From assembly GCF_015207525.1 (NCBI RefSeq), contig NZ_JADEWR010000027.1:24477-88476 (forward strand): DNA of 64,000 nt, in the 5' to 3' direction. Below the pieces are notes generated by a model. The model was given only the letters and a program-made list of their open reading frames with translations. It did not search any database and was not told where the DNA came from. This document shows, in pieces, positions 34,206-41,617 of the stretch (its first letter is position 1; each line of letters begins with the position of its first letter). Made by a program: the position numbers and the translations under genes. This DNA comes from Nodosilinea sp. LEGE 06152 (lineage in GTDB: Bacteria; Cyanobacteriota; Cyanobacteriia; Phormidesmidales; Phormidesmidaceae).

Positions 34206-35138
34206 ATGATGTCAAATCAGCCTGCCCCAACAGATATTTGGCCGAGTTTACCCCTAGATGCATGGCAAGATACCTACACCACCCTACATATGTGGACTCA
34301 AATCATCGGCAAAATCCGATTGACCCAAACTCCGTGGATTAACCATTCCTGGCATACTCCTCTCTATTTAACCGTTCGGGGACTGACCACGTCCACGATT
34401 CCCTATGGTAGCCGGATCTTTCAAATCGACTTCGATTTCATTGATCATGAGCTGCTGATTCAAACCAGCGAAGGGGCAAGACGGGCGATCGCACTCTACC
34501 CTCGTTCAGTTGCTGATTTTTATCAGACTGTGATGGAAACTTTAAGAGAATTAGATTTTCACATCACGATTAACACTAAACCAAATGAAGTCCTTGAGCC
34601 AATTCGATTTGAGCAGGATGAAACTCATGCCGCTTACGATGCAGACTATGCCAATCGATTCTGGCGAGTGCTGCTCCAGTGCGATCGCGTCTTTCGAGAA
34701 TTTCGCTCCCATTTTTCTGGCAAGGTCAGTCCGGTTCATTTTTTCTGGGGAAGTTTTGATTTAGCCGTGACTCGCTTTTCGGGGCGGTCGGCTCCGGAGC
34801 ATCCGGGAGGGGTGCCGAACTTGCCGGACGTAGTGGCCAAGGAAGCCTACTCTCAGGAAGTCAGTAGTGCTGGATTCTGGCCCGGAGTCGGATTATCATA
34901 CCCAGCGTTTTTTTCCTACACTTACCCAGAACCCGATGGGTTTAAGCAGGCTGAGGTTCGTCCCGATGCTGCGTTTTACAGTAAAGAGTTGGGCGAGTTT
35001 ATCTTGCCCTATGACGCTGTCCGCGAGGCAGAATCACCCGATCAGATGTTGTTAGAGTTCTTGCAAAGCACCTACGAAGCTGGTGCCAGATTAGGCAATT
35101 GGAATCAGGAGGAACTCAAGCAATTGATGTTCAAGTGA
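34206..35138 (+). CDS. DUF5996-family protein
   Basis: 310 residues. The family features are visible: WPSLPLDAWQDTYTTLHMWT near the start, HTPLYLTVRGLTTSTIPYG, FDFIDHELLIQTSEG, HFFWGSFDLAVTRFSGR and EVSSAGFWPG. No enzymatic role is established. GAGGAAACC precedes ATG 34206. It forms a probable two-gene unit with the UBP zinc finger gene. A hairpin at 35328-35363 may end transcription. Confidence 0.85.
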   Translation: MMSNQPAPTDIWPSLPLDAWQDTYTTLHMWTQIIGKIRLTQTPWINHSWHTPLYLTVRGLTTSTIPYGSRIFQIDFDFIDHELLIQTSEGARRAIALYPRSVADFYQTVMETLRELDFHITINTKPNEVLEPIRFEQDETHAAYDADYANRFWRVLLQCDRVFREFRSHFSGKVSPVHFFWGSFDLAVTRFSGRSAPEHPGGVPNLPDVVAKEAYSQEVSSAGFWPGVGLSYPAFFSYTYPEPDGFKQAEVRPDAAFYSKELGEFILPYDAVREAESPDQMLLEFLQSTYEAGARLGNWNQEELKQLMFK

Positions 35139-35471
35139 ACCCTTGAATTTAGGTAGAAGAATGAAGAAACCGTCACCTCTGCCGACTATCGCTCGATGCT
35201 GAGGGCAGAGTAAAGGCGGTTTTGTCCCCAAATTGTCAAATCACTCTATTGGCTGATCGTAAGTTTAGCTATGCTAACCAAAGACTTCCTTTACCAAGGG
35301 AAAACATTTACCTCGATCCAATCCACTGCCTGCTTGTACTTCTCTTAAGAAGCACAAGCAGGCTTCATTCATGCGTATAGAAACTATTAAGGTTACCGTA
35401 TTCTAAGCTCTTCAGTCCCTTTCAGTTTTCTGCATCACCGGCTCATAGGGGTAACGAGATTTTGCGAACTA
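35139..35471. other. Intergenic region with a possible transposase relic and hairpin
   Basis: One plus-strand frame near 35225-35300 reads QITLLADRKFSYANQRLP, reminiscent of the LLADRGF motif of IS4-type transposases; weak. A hairpin of GCCTGCTTGT and ACAAGCAGGC arms lies at 35328-35363. No intact gene. Confidence 0.35.
35328..35363. terminator. Hairpin downstream of DUF5996 gene
   Basis: A 16 bp stem (GCCTGCTTGT... / ...ACAAGCAGGC) with a 4 base loop and one mismatch. It is followed by TTCATTC rather than a long T run, so terminator activity is only possible. Confidence 0.4.
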
Positions 35472-35593
35472 ATACCAAATTCGAGTTACACAACCCCGAT
35501 TCGAAACCGGTACCTCGTAGGGGCACAACCTTACAGCGCGTGACACACTGCAATGCCCCTACAAATCTGGGGTATACAGATAGGGTTTGGTAT
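35472..35593. mobile_element. MITE-like element, copy 1
   Basis: 122 bp bounded by ATACCAAATTC and its near complement ...GGTTTGGTAT. It contains internal inverted GTAGGGGCA / TGCCCCTAC words. It is homologous to the reverse complement of 40224-40329. No coding capacity. The adjacent IS5 element starts 3 bp past its end. Confidence 0.7.
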
Positions 35594-36229
35594 AAGAGGA
35601 CGTTTGAAAAGTTGACTGGGCAGTAAAAAAGCTCACACGGTCTAGGCTGAGATTACGAACACTACAGCCCCGTGAGAGCGATGAGTAAAGCCTACACCAG
35701 CAATTTGACCCATGACCAGTTTGAGTTGATTGAGCCTTTGCTGCCAGCAGCGAAGCCGGGAGGGCGCCCCCGAACGGTCTGTCTGTGGGCCGTGCTCAAC
35801 GCAATCTTCTATCTGGTGGCTCAAGGGTGTAGTTGGCGGGATTTGCCCGGCGACTTTCCGGCTTGGCAAACGGTGTACACCTACTACCGTAACTGGGTCA
35901 AAGACGGCACCTGGGACACTCTCCATGAGCGGTTGCGAGGGTGGACTCGCGCGGCTCATGACCGTCCCGAGAGCCCATCGGAAGTCATTTTGGACAGTCA
36001 AAGCGTGGCCACTGCACCGATGGTGCATCGCTCGGTGGACTATGACGTAGCAAAAGCGACTAAAGGACGAAAGCGGCATCTCGTGGTCGATACTCTGGGC
36101 TTGATGATGGCCGTTGTGGTCACCGCCGCCAGTGTTCCTGAACGGGCGGGTGGTCAACAGGTACTGCACAAGCTCCATCAGCTGGGTAAAACCGTGGCGC
36201 GGGTCTATCTAGTCTGGGTTGACGGCGGC

Positions 36230-36983
36230 GGCGTTGCATAATTGAGAGATGAGTTAGGGTGATCTGCGATGCAATGTCCAGAATGTGGAGCCACTCACAT
36301 CCGTAAGAATGGCAAGCGGAAAGGTAAACAAAACCACATCTGTGTAGCCTGCGGTCGTCAGTTTATTGAGGCCTATGAGCCTCACCGAGGGTACTCGGAT
36401 GAGGTCAGACGCGAATGCCTCAAGATGTACGTTAACGGCGCTGGGTTTCGAGCGATAGAGCGAGTCAAAGGGGTGCACCATACGACGGTCATTACTTGGG
36501 TGAAGCAAGTGGGCGAACGCCTCCCCGATGCTTACGCCCCTGAAACGACGCCAGAGGTCGGCGAACTCGACGAGTTGGAAACCTTTGTAGGCTCAAAAAA
36601 ACAAGATTTGGCTGTGGACAGCCGTTGACCACTTCAAAAAAGGAATCTTGGGTTGGGTCTTAGGCGACCATAGTGCCGAGACGTTTCAACCGCTTTGGAC
36701 CCTGGTTGGCAGCTGGCAGTGTTACTTCTATGTCACCGATGGATGGACGGTGTATCCCAGCTTTATTCCAGCAGGCGATCAGATTGTCAGCAAAACCTAT
36801 ATGACTCGGGTTGAAGGAGAGAACACTCGATTACGGCACTATCTAGCCCGTCTGCACCGCAAAACGCTCTGCTACTCCAAGACCGTAGAAATGCTGGCTC
36901 ACTCTGTTCGCTTGTTACTTCACTACCTCAAGTTCGGCGATGTGCCAGTCCCGTCAAGGTTCATCTCTTGATTCAGCAACGCC
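36230..36983 (+). mobile_element. IS1-family insertion sequence nested in IS5
   Basis: 754 bp with imperfect terminal repeats GGCGTTGC(A/T)... and ...GCAACGCC, flanked by a 9 bp duplication GACGGCGGC (36221-36229 and 36984-36992). Both the size and the 9 bp duplication suit IS1. The right end recurs at 63876 in reverse. Confidence 0.93.
36269..36971 (+). CDS. IS1-family transposase, two overlapping frames at an A7 run
   Basis: The first frame (36269-36628) has a zinc-ribbon CPECGATHIRKNG...CVACGRQF and an HTH region to ELETFVGSKK. The second frame carries the catalytic part (KIWLWTAVDHFKKGILGWVL, VTDGWTVYPSFIP, VEGENTRLRHYLARLHRKTL). They join at the A7 run at 36595-36601 by a +1 (or -2) change, which one more A would restore. 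This may be programmed slippage or a mutation; classic IS1 uses -1. Confidence 0.85.
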
Positions 36984-37272
36984 GACGGCGGCTACAGCGG
37001 CCCCAACTTTCTGCAATGGGCGATGGATACCTTGGGTTTGATCGTTCACGTTGTATTGCGACCTCAGGAATCAAAGGGCTTCGTTCTGCTCAAAAAACGC
37101 TGGGTGGTCGAGCGCACCTTTGGCTGGTGGCGTTGGTCGCGTCGCTTGGTTCAGGATTATGAGCAGTTGCCTGAAAACGCTGAGGCCATGCTCCAAATTG
37201 CCATGATTCGCATCATGCTTAGGCGCTTGGCCTAATGGGCTACACCCCTACCCCTTTTCAAACGTCCTCTAA

Positions 37273-37475
37273 GACACTTGTAGCGTCTTGAATTTCATTC
37301 CTGTAGAACCTTCATCAACAGAGAGCATTAACAAATAAAGGTGTCGAGATCTTTGTGAGGTATGCTAAATATAAGTATGAAGACGGCATGGCCCTCACCC
37401 CAGAGACAAAAGTTCCAGCTCGGGGATGAGGGCAAATTATCTATCGATTCAGCAACGCCTAGAAAACTATCCCTG
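37273..37475. other. Intergenic region, no gene
   Basis: No coding signal. A 14 bp word GATTCAGCAACGCC at 37446-37459 equals the IS1 right terminus and may be a footprint. Confidence 0.4.
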
Positions 37476-38234
37476 TTAGCGTTTATGCTCGGGATTTTTG
37501 AAGTTTGTCTTACAACCTGCATCCCAAACGTCAGGTTGATTCCCGTGAGGAGGAATACCTCCATTATCTTTGAGTAGTCTGGCTATATGCATACAGTTCC
37601 AAGCTAAAAAGGTGGTATTGCGATTGGTAAATTCGTTTTCCGGTCCTCCAGACCCTGGATCTAGATAGGAAGGGCCAGGGCCTACTTCGCCTAGCCAGCC
37701 TGCATCCGCTTGTGGAGGAATCGTATAGCCAATATGCGATAGGGAAAACAAAATATTCATAGCGCAATGTTTAACACCATCTTCATTCCCGGTGATCAGC
37801 GTTGCCCCAACCTTTCCGTAATCTCTGTACTGACCTTTCTCATTTAAAAGATGAGTATATCCATACATTCGCTCTAAAACTCGATTACAAACAGAGCTTT
37901 TTTCACCTAGCCATACTGAAGTACAGAGCACTAAGATGTCAGTGGCATCAATTTCTTTCTGGATCTGGGGCCATTCATCTATCTGCCACTCATCGGTTTG
38001 TGACATATCTAACCCTAGCCCAGCCGCTATCTCATAATCTACAGGTCGAATGACTTGAGTGGTTACCCCATTGGCCTCGAAAATAGCTTTGGCAATATCG
38101 ATAACCCCTTGTGTATGGGATAACACTGGCGTTCTATTGAGTGTGCAGTTTAAAAAAAGAGCCTTTAAATCGCTATACTGCGCAGGGGCATTTTGGCACT
38201 GACGATCTGTGATTGTTTTGAGCTGTTGTGACAT
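37476..38234 (-). CDS. NAD(P)H-dependent oxidoreductase, flavodoxin-like family
   Basis: 252 residues from MSQQLKTITDRQ (ATG 38234). The flavodoxin-like core is LKALFLNCTLNRTPVLSHTQ, ILVLCTSVWLGEKSSVCNRV and a GATLITGNEDGVKHCAMNIL segment. The FMN site is suggested by the TxNRTP loop. Near the C-terminus is PSYLDPGSGGPENEFTNRNT. Relatives are annotated as flavodoxin-family/NADPH-dependent FMN reductases; substrate unknown. The upstream region carries an IS903-like left end at 38263, which may have affected its promoter. Confidence 0.85.
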   Translation of the reverse strand: MSQQLKTITDRQCQNAPAQYSDLKALFLNCTLNRTPVLSHTQGVIDIAKAIFEANGVTTQVIRPVDYEIAAGLGLDMSQTDEWQIDEWPQIQKEIDATDILVLCTSVWLGEKSSVCNRVLERMYGYTHLLNEKGQYRDYGKVGATLITGNEDGVKHCAMNILFSLSHIGYTIPPQADAGWLGEVGPGPSYLDPGSGGPENEFTNRNTTFLAWNCMHIARLLKDNGGIPPHGNQPDVWDAGCKTNFKNPEHKR

Positions 38235-38262
38235 GGCTTCGGGTTCTATGTAAAACAACGAT

Positions 38263-38515
38263 GGCTTTGTTGCATGAAGAGGTGCTGCGGAAGAGTAGGG
38301 AGATGGCAAGTTTCAGTTACCACACAAAACCGACGCCATGAAACCTCAGTACCACATCCGCAACTGGTCTGAGTATAAGGCTGGACTGAAGCAGAGGAGA
38401 AGCTTGACTTTCTGAATCGAGGAGTCCGTGCTGGAGACATGGGTTGCTGAAAATCTCAGTGGTAAACCTGGAAGAGGTATACAAGTTACCTCTAAGCAGA
38501 AGAACGACACGTCAT
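38263..38515 (+). mobile_element. IS903-type (IS5-family) left-end fragment
   Basis: Starts with GGCTTTGTTGCATGAA, the terminal repeat style of the IS903 group. A transposase start at 38338 (MKPQYHIRNWSEYKAGLKQR) runs into a stop, then continues IEESVLETWVAENLSG. Only the N-terminal part remains. Confidence 0.65.
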
Positions 38516-38836
38516 AACGCCTTCCTTCGGGCCACTGGCATTGGGATTACTTCCCATTGCTCGAACAGCGATCGTGGGTTCATAGCCGGGATAACAGCGG
38601 ATTAGAACGGTGTCTTCGGTTCTGGTTACATTCAGTACGTAAACAGGTTTGCCTCCTAAAACAGCCTGAACAAGGTCAGGGGGAAGAGCAGCAGTTGCAA
38701 CAAGCGTTGACTGGTTTAGAGAGGCTACAGACGTTTCAGATAGCGCAGGTTTTGCCCCAAAAGATTGTAAACAAACCAGCACCAACGCTGTAATCGTAAC
38801 TAACAAGACAGAGATTTTAGAGGATAGCTTGAACAT
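38492..38836 (-). CDS. Small secreted protein, unknown function
   Basis: 114 residues from MFKLSSKISVLLVTITALVL (ATG 38836, AGGTG upstream). A signal peptide covers about 1-37. The mature part has TSVASLNQSTLVATAALPPD, YVLNVTRTEDTVLIRCYPGY and ends EGVMTCRSSA with two cysteines. No family recognised. It lies next to the IS903-like fragment, whose end overlaps its stop region. Confidence 0.6.
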   Translation of the reverse strand: MFKLSSKISVLLVTITALVLVCLQSFGAKPALSETSVASLNQSTLVATAALPPDLVQAVLGGKPVYVLNVTRTEDTVLIRCYPGYEPTIAVRAMGSNPNASGPKEGVMTCRSSA

Positions 38837-38955
38837 GGTTAATATTTCACCTGTAGGTAAGGGCAACGGCACGTCCGATATTTGCGGCGCAGACCACCGG
38901 AATCTTGCGCTCAAGCGGCGGGTAGAAACTAGTCAGACATGCGCCGAGTCACTGA

Positions 38956-39792
38956 TTATTCCTGCTGCAGAAAGTTCAGCAACGCGGGATTGACTTGGTC
39001 GGCGTGAGTCCAGTTGATGGCGTGCGGCCCGCCAGGAATTACTACAAGCTCACTGTTTTTAATTAGCTTTGGCAGTCTTGCTGCGGTAGACTCCAGCGGT
39101 AAAATGCGATCGGCATCGCCATGGATAATCAGAGTTGGTACGTCAATGCGGGGCAAATCATCACGGAAATCGGTGAGCCAGGACGGTACACAATCTAAAG
39201 TCCCTTTAGCAGAAGCCCCTGCTGCCACATTCCAGCTTGCCTGAATTGCCTCATTGCTGATGCGATCGCCCAGCAGCACATCCCCATTAAAGAATTCTCT
39301 GAAAAATGCAGAAAAGTAGGCCGGACGGTCTTCAACGATCGCTTTCATAATGCCATCGAAAACGCTTTGGTCAACGCCTTCAGGATTATCATCGGTCTTC
39401 AGTAAAAAAGGCGGTACGGGAGCCATCAGCACGGCTTTTTGCACCCGCTCTGAGCCATACTTGCCAAGATAGCGCGTGACTTCGCCTGTTCCCATTGAGA
39501 AGCCAACCAGCACAGCATCTTGCAGGTCAAGCTTGGTCATCAGCACGTTCAGATCGGCTGCAAAGGTATCGTAGTCATAGCCTAACGAAGGCTGGCTAGA
39601 AGCACCAAATCCTCGGCGATCGTAGGTAATCACCCGATAGCCCGCATCCAGCAGCACCAAAACCTGCTTCTCCCAGGAATGCCCGTTGAGGGGAAATCCA
39701 TGAATGAGAACAATCGGTTGACCTGTCCCAAGATCTTCGTAGTAGAGGTCGATAGTTGCAGAATTTTCTTGACCGACAGTAACGTAGGGCAT
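38956..39792 (-). CDS. Alpha/beta hydrolase, non-haem haloperoxidase-like
   Basis: 278 residues. MPYVTVGQENSATIDLYYED opens the fold, HGFPLNGHSWEKQV gives the oxyanion segment, GFSMGTG contains the nucleophile Ser, IIHGDADRILP the acid Asp, and GGPHAINWTH the catalytic His. Relatives are called chloroperoxidases but are mostly esterases. Copy 6 of the upstream element lies 60 bp before the start. Its 5' end is the source type of the leader found on at least two other genes. Confidence 0.9.
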   Translation of the reverse strand: MPYVTVGQENSATIDLYYEDLGTGQPIVLIHGFPLNGHSWEKQVLVLLDAGYRVITYDRRGFGASSQPSLGYDYDTFAADLNVLMTKLDLQDAVLVGFSMGTGEVTRYLGKYGSERVQKAVLMAPVPPFLLKTDDNPEGVDQSVFDGIMKAIVEDRPAYFSAFFREFFNGDVLLGDRISNEAIQASWNVAAGASAKGTLDCVPSWLTDFRDDLPRIDVPTLIIHGDADRILPLESTAARLPKLIKNSELVVIPGGPHAINWTHADQVNPALLNFLQQE

Positions 39793-39851
39793 TGCAATCT
39801 CCTATGGATAACGCATTAAATTCCTGTCTGACTCGACCTGAGTGTAGTAAG

Positions 39852-39886
39852 TTCTAATGCTCGGTTTCTTTCAGATTCTTAGGGTG
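39852..39886 (-). promoter_or_regulatory. Conserved upstream element, copy 6
   Basis: Minus-strand CACCCTAAGAATCTGAAAG then a TTAGAAC half-site, 60 bp upstream of the alpha/beta hydrolase. It is far (about 17 kb) from the other five copies yet strongly conserved. Confidence 0.55.
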
Positions 39887-40219
39887 TTTTCTCAAATTCT
39901 TGCGCAATAAGTTTCTCAGCCGCCGCCGCCAAGTCAATGGCCAATGCACTAATCCCCTCGCTGATCGCCATGCCCCCACTGGTCAGCTCCAAGATCAACC
40001 GGTTAAGGGTAGGAGTTTGCAGAGGCTCCACAACGGTTGTAGCAACGACGCAGGCGATTTCGGTGAAGATCTTGGCAAGGCCCAACCCAGACTCGTTTGT
40101 CAGCGCAGACGGGCGTACGATCAACCAGTCGAGGTCGGTCAGAACCAGTTGCGGCTTAGCCTTCTGCTTCTCGACCATATAGTGGTTGTGCCGCCACTTG
40201 GCGACCGATGCCACCAGCG
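39879..40219 (-). pseudogene. NAD(P)-binding (extended SDR-like) protein, C-terminal half only
   Basis: The minus strand gives VAKWRHNHYMVEKQKAKPQL then LDWLIVRPSALTNESGLGLA, the C-terminal substrate side of NmrA/YwnB-like NAD(P)-binding proteins. The Rossmann half is missing because the MITE at 40224 begins where it should continue. The open frame upstream is MITE sequence, not protein homology. Confidence 0.7.
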
Positions 40220-40223
40220 TGTA

Positions 40224-40329
40224 ATACCAAATCCTGTCTGTATACCTCCGATTTGTAGGGGCATTGCAGTGCAATGCTCCCTACGAGGTACCGATTACGA
40301 ATCGGGGTTGTGTGACTCGGATTTGGTAT
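40224..40329. mobile_element. MITE-like element, copy 2
   Basis: 106 bp with ends ATACCAAATCC / GGATTTGGTAT, the inverted homologue of 35472-35593. It truncates the NAD(P)-binding gene and sits 8 bp from the psbA terminator. Confidence 0.75.
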
Positions 40330-40336
40330 GACACAA

Positions 40337-40369
40337 CAAAAGAGCGCCCCCCAAGGGGAGCGCTCTTTT
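40337..40369 (-). terminator. Rho-independent terminator of psbA
   Basis: GAGCGCTCCCC / GGGGGGCGCTC forms a long GC stem with A and T runs on both sides, so it could work in both directions. It lies 31 bp after the psbA stop. Confidence 0.85.
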
Positions 40370-40400
40370 CCTAATCAATCAATGGATTAGTCAGTCAAGA

Positions 40401-41462
40401 CTAGCCGATGATTTCAGGAGCCTCAGCCGTAGCCAGGTCGAGGGGGAAGTTGTGAGCATTGCGCTCGTGCATCACTTCCATACCCAGGTTCGCACGGTTG
40501 ATCACGTCAGCCCAGGTGCCAATCACTCGACCCTGAGAGTCAAGGATCGACTGGTTGAAGTTGAACCCGTTCAGGTTGAACGCCATCGTGCTGATGCCCA
40601 GCGCCGTGAACCAGATGCCAATCACAGGCCATGCACCCAAGAAGAAGTGCAGTGAACGAGAGTTGTTGAAGCTGGCATATTGGAAGATGAGACGACCGAA
40701 GTAGCCGTGGGCCGCAACGATGTTGTAGGTCTCTTCTTCCTGGCCAAACTTGTAGCCGTAGTTCTGCGACTCGGTCTCGGTGGTCTCACGCACCAGAGAC
40801 GAGGTCACCAGCGAACCGTGCATGGCAGAGAACAACGAACCACCGAACACACCAGCCACACCCAGCATGTGGAAGGGGTGCATCAGAATGTTGTGCTCAG
40901 CCTGGAACACCAGCATGAAGTTGAAGGTGCCCGAGATGCCCAGGGGCATGCCGTCGGAGAAGGAACCCTGACCCAAGGGGTAGATCAGAAACACTGCAGA
41001 GGCCGCCGCCACAGGGGCAGAGTAGGCCACGCAGATCCAGGGGCGCATGCCCAGGCGGTAACTCAGTTCCCACTCACGTCCCATGTAGCAGAAGACGCCA
41101 ATGAGGAAGTGGAAAATTACCAGCTGGTAGGGGCCACCGTTGTACAGCCACTCATCGAGGGAAGCGGCTTCCCAGATGGGGTAGAAGTGCAGACCGATAG
41201 CATTAGACGAAGGCACAACCGCACCGGAGATGATGTTGTTGCCGTACATCAGAGAGCCAGCAACGGGCTCACGGATGCCGTCGATGTCAACGGGAGGAGC
41301 GGCGATAAACGCAACGATGAAGCAGGCGGTCGCAGCGAGCAAGGTGGGGATCATCAGTACGCCGAACCAGCCCACATACAGGCGGTTCTCGGTGCTGGTC
41401 ACCCACTGGCAAAACTGCTCCCACAGGGAGGCAGATTGTTGTCTTTGTAACGTCGTAGTCAT
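40401..41462 (-). CDS. psbA: Photosystem II D1 protein
   Basis: 353 residues from MTTTLQRQQSASLWEQFCQW; the longer open frame to 41504 is leader sequence. D1 carries five membrane helices and the key residues: Tyr161, Asp170, Glu189, His190, His198 (chlorophyll), His215, His272 (iron), Ser264 (QB), His332, Glu333, Asp342 and Ala344 (manganese cluster). Residue 130 is Glu, the form linked to high-light D1 isoforms. After Ala344 the processed tail is only nine residues (TAEAPEIIG), whereas many cyanobacterial precursors have sixteen. CtpA would cut after Ala344. A strong promoter precedes it. Confidence 0.98.
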   Translation of the reverse strand: MTTTLQRQQSASLWEQFCQWVTSTENRLYVGWFGVLMIPTLLAATACFIVAFIAAPPVDIDGIREPVAGSLMYGNNIISGAVVPSSNAIGLHFYPIWEAASLDEWLYNGGPYQLVIFHFLIGVFCYMGREWELSYRLGMRPWICVAYSAPVAAASAVFLIYPLGQGSFSDGMPLGISGTFNFMLVFQAEHNILMHPFHMLGVAGVFGGSLFSAMHGSLVTSSLVRETTETESQNYGYKFGQEEETYNIVAAHGYFGRLIFQYASFNNSRSLHFFLGAWPVIGIWFTALGISTMAFNLNGFNFNQSILDSQGRVIGTWADVINRANLGMEVMHERNAHNFPLDLATAEAPEIIG

Positions 41463-41497
41463 GATGAAATAAGTGCAGTTAGGTTTGCTGAATGCCC

Positions 41498-41509
41498 GTC
41501 CCAAGGGAC
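41498..41509. promoter_or_regulatory. Stem-loop in the psbA 5' leader
   Basis: GTCCC/GGGAC with a two-base turn, extended by flanking CCC and GGG, about 35-50 bases before the ATG. It could affect mRNA stability or translation. Confidence 0.4.
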
Positions 41510-41530
41510 AAGCGGGGTATGTATGTCATT

Positions 41531-41559
41531 ACATTAACGGAAATGTTGCAGATTGTAAA
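41531..41559 (-). promoter_or_regulatory. psbA promoter
   Basis: Minus strand: TTTACA (-35) at 41554-41559 and TAATGT (-10) at 41531-41536 with a 17 bp spacer, about 70 bp upstream of the start codon. Close to the sigma-70 consensus used for psbA genes. Confidence 0.7.
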
Positions 41560-41617
41560 CACCCTGGGGTAGATAACCCTCCGAAATGAGTCGGCAATTG
41601 CCCATCAGATAGTTTGC

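Larger units (their letters stand above)
35681..37235 (+). pseudogene. IS5-family transposase, split by IS1 insertion
   Basis: The N-terminal part runs from ATG 35681 (MSKAYTSNLTHDQFELIEPL) to WVDGG at 36229. The C-terminal part resumes at 36993 with YSGPNFLQWAMDTLG and ends QIAMIRIMLRRLA. Joining them across the IS1 and one 9 bp duplication restores a single reading frame. DDE residues: Asp in ILDSQS, Asp in WVDGG, Glu in VERTFGWW. The IS1 insertion inactivates it. Confidence 0.9.
35596..37269 (+). mobile_element. IS5-family (IS427-like) insertion sequence, interrupted by IS1
   Basis: Terminal inverted repeats GAGGACGTTTGAAAAG (left) and its complement ending at 37269 are flanked by TAA target duplications at 35593-35595 and 37270-37272. 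Without the nested IS1 and its duplication the element is about 911 bp, normal for the group. TNA targets are typical of IS427-type elements. Confidence 0.9.

Noticed and set aside
40680..41450. 256-codon open frame on the plus strand antisense to psbA
   Set aside because: It is a shadow of the psbA codon pattern; low-complexity His/Gln/Val-rich translation with no family likeness.
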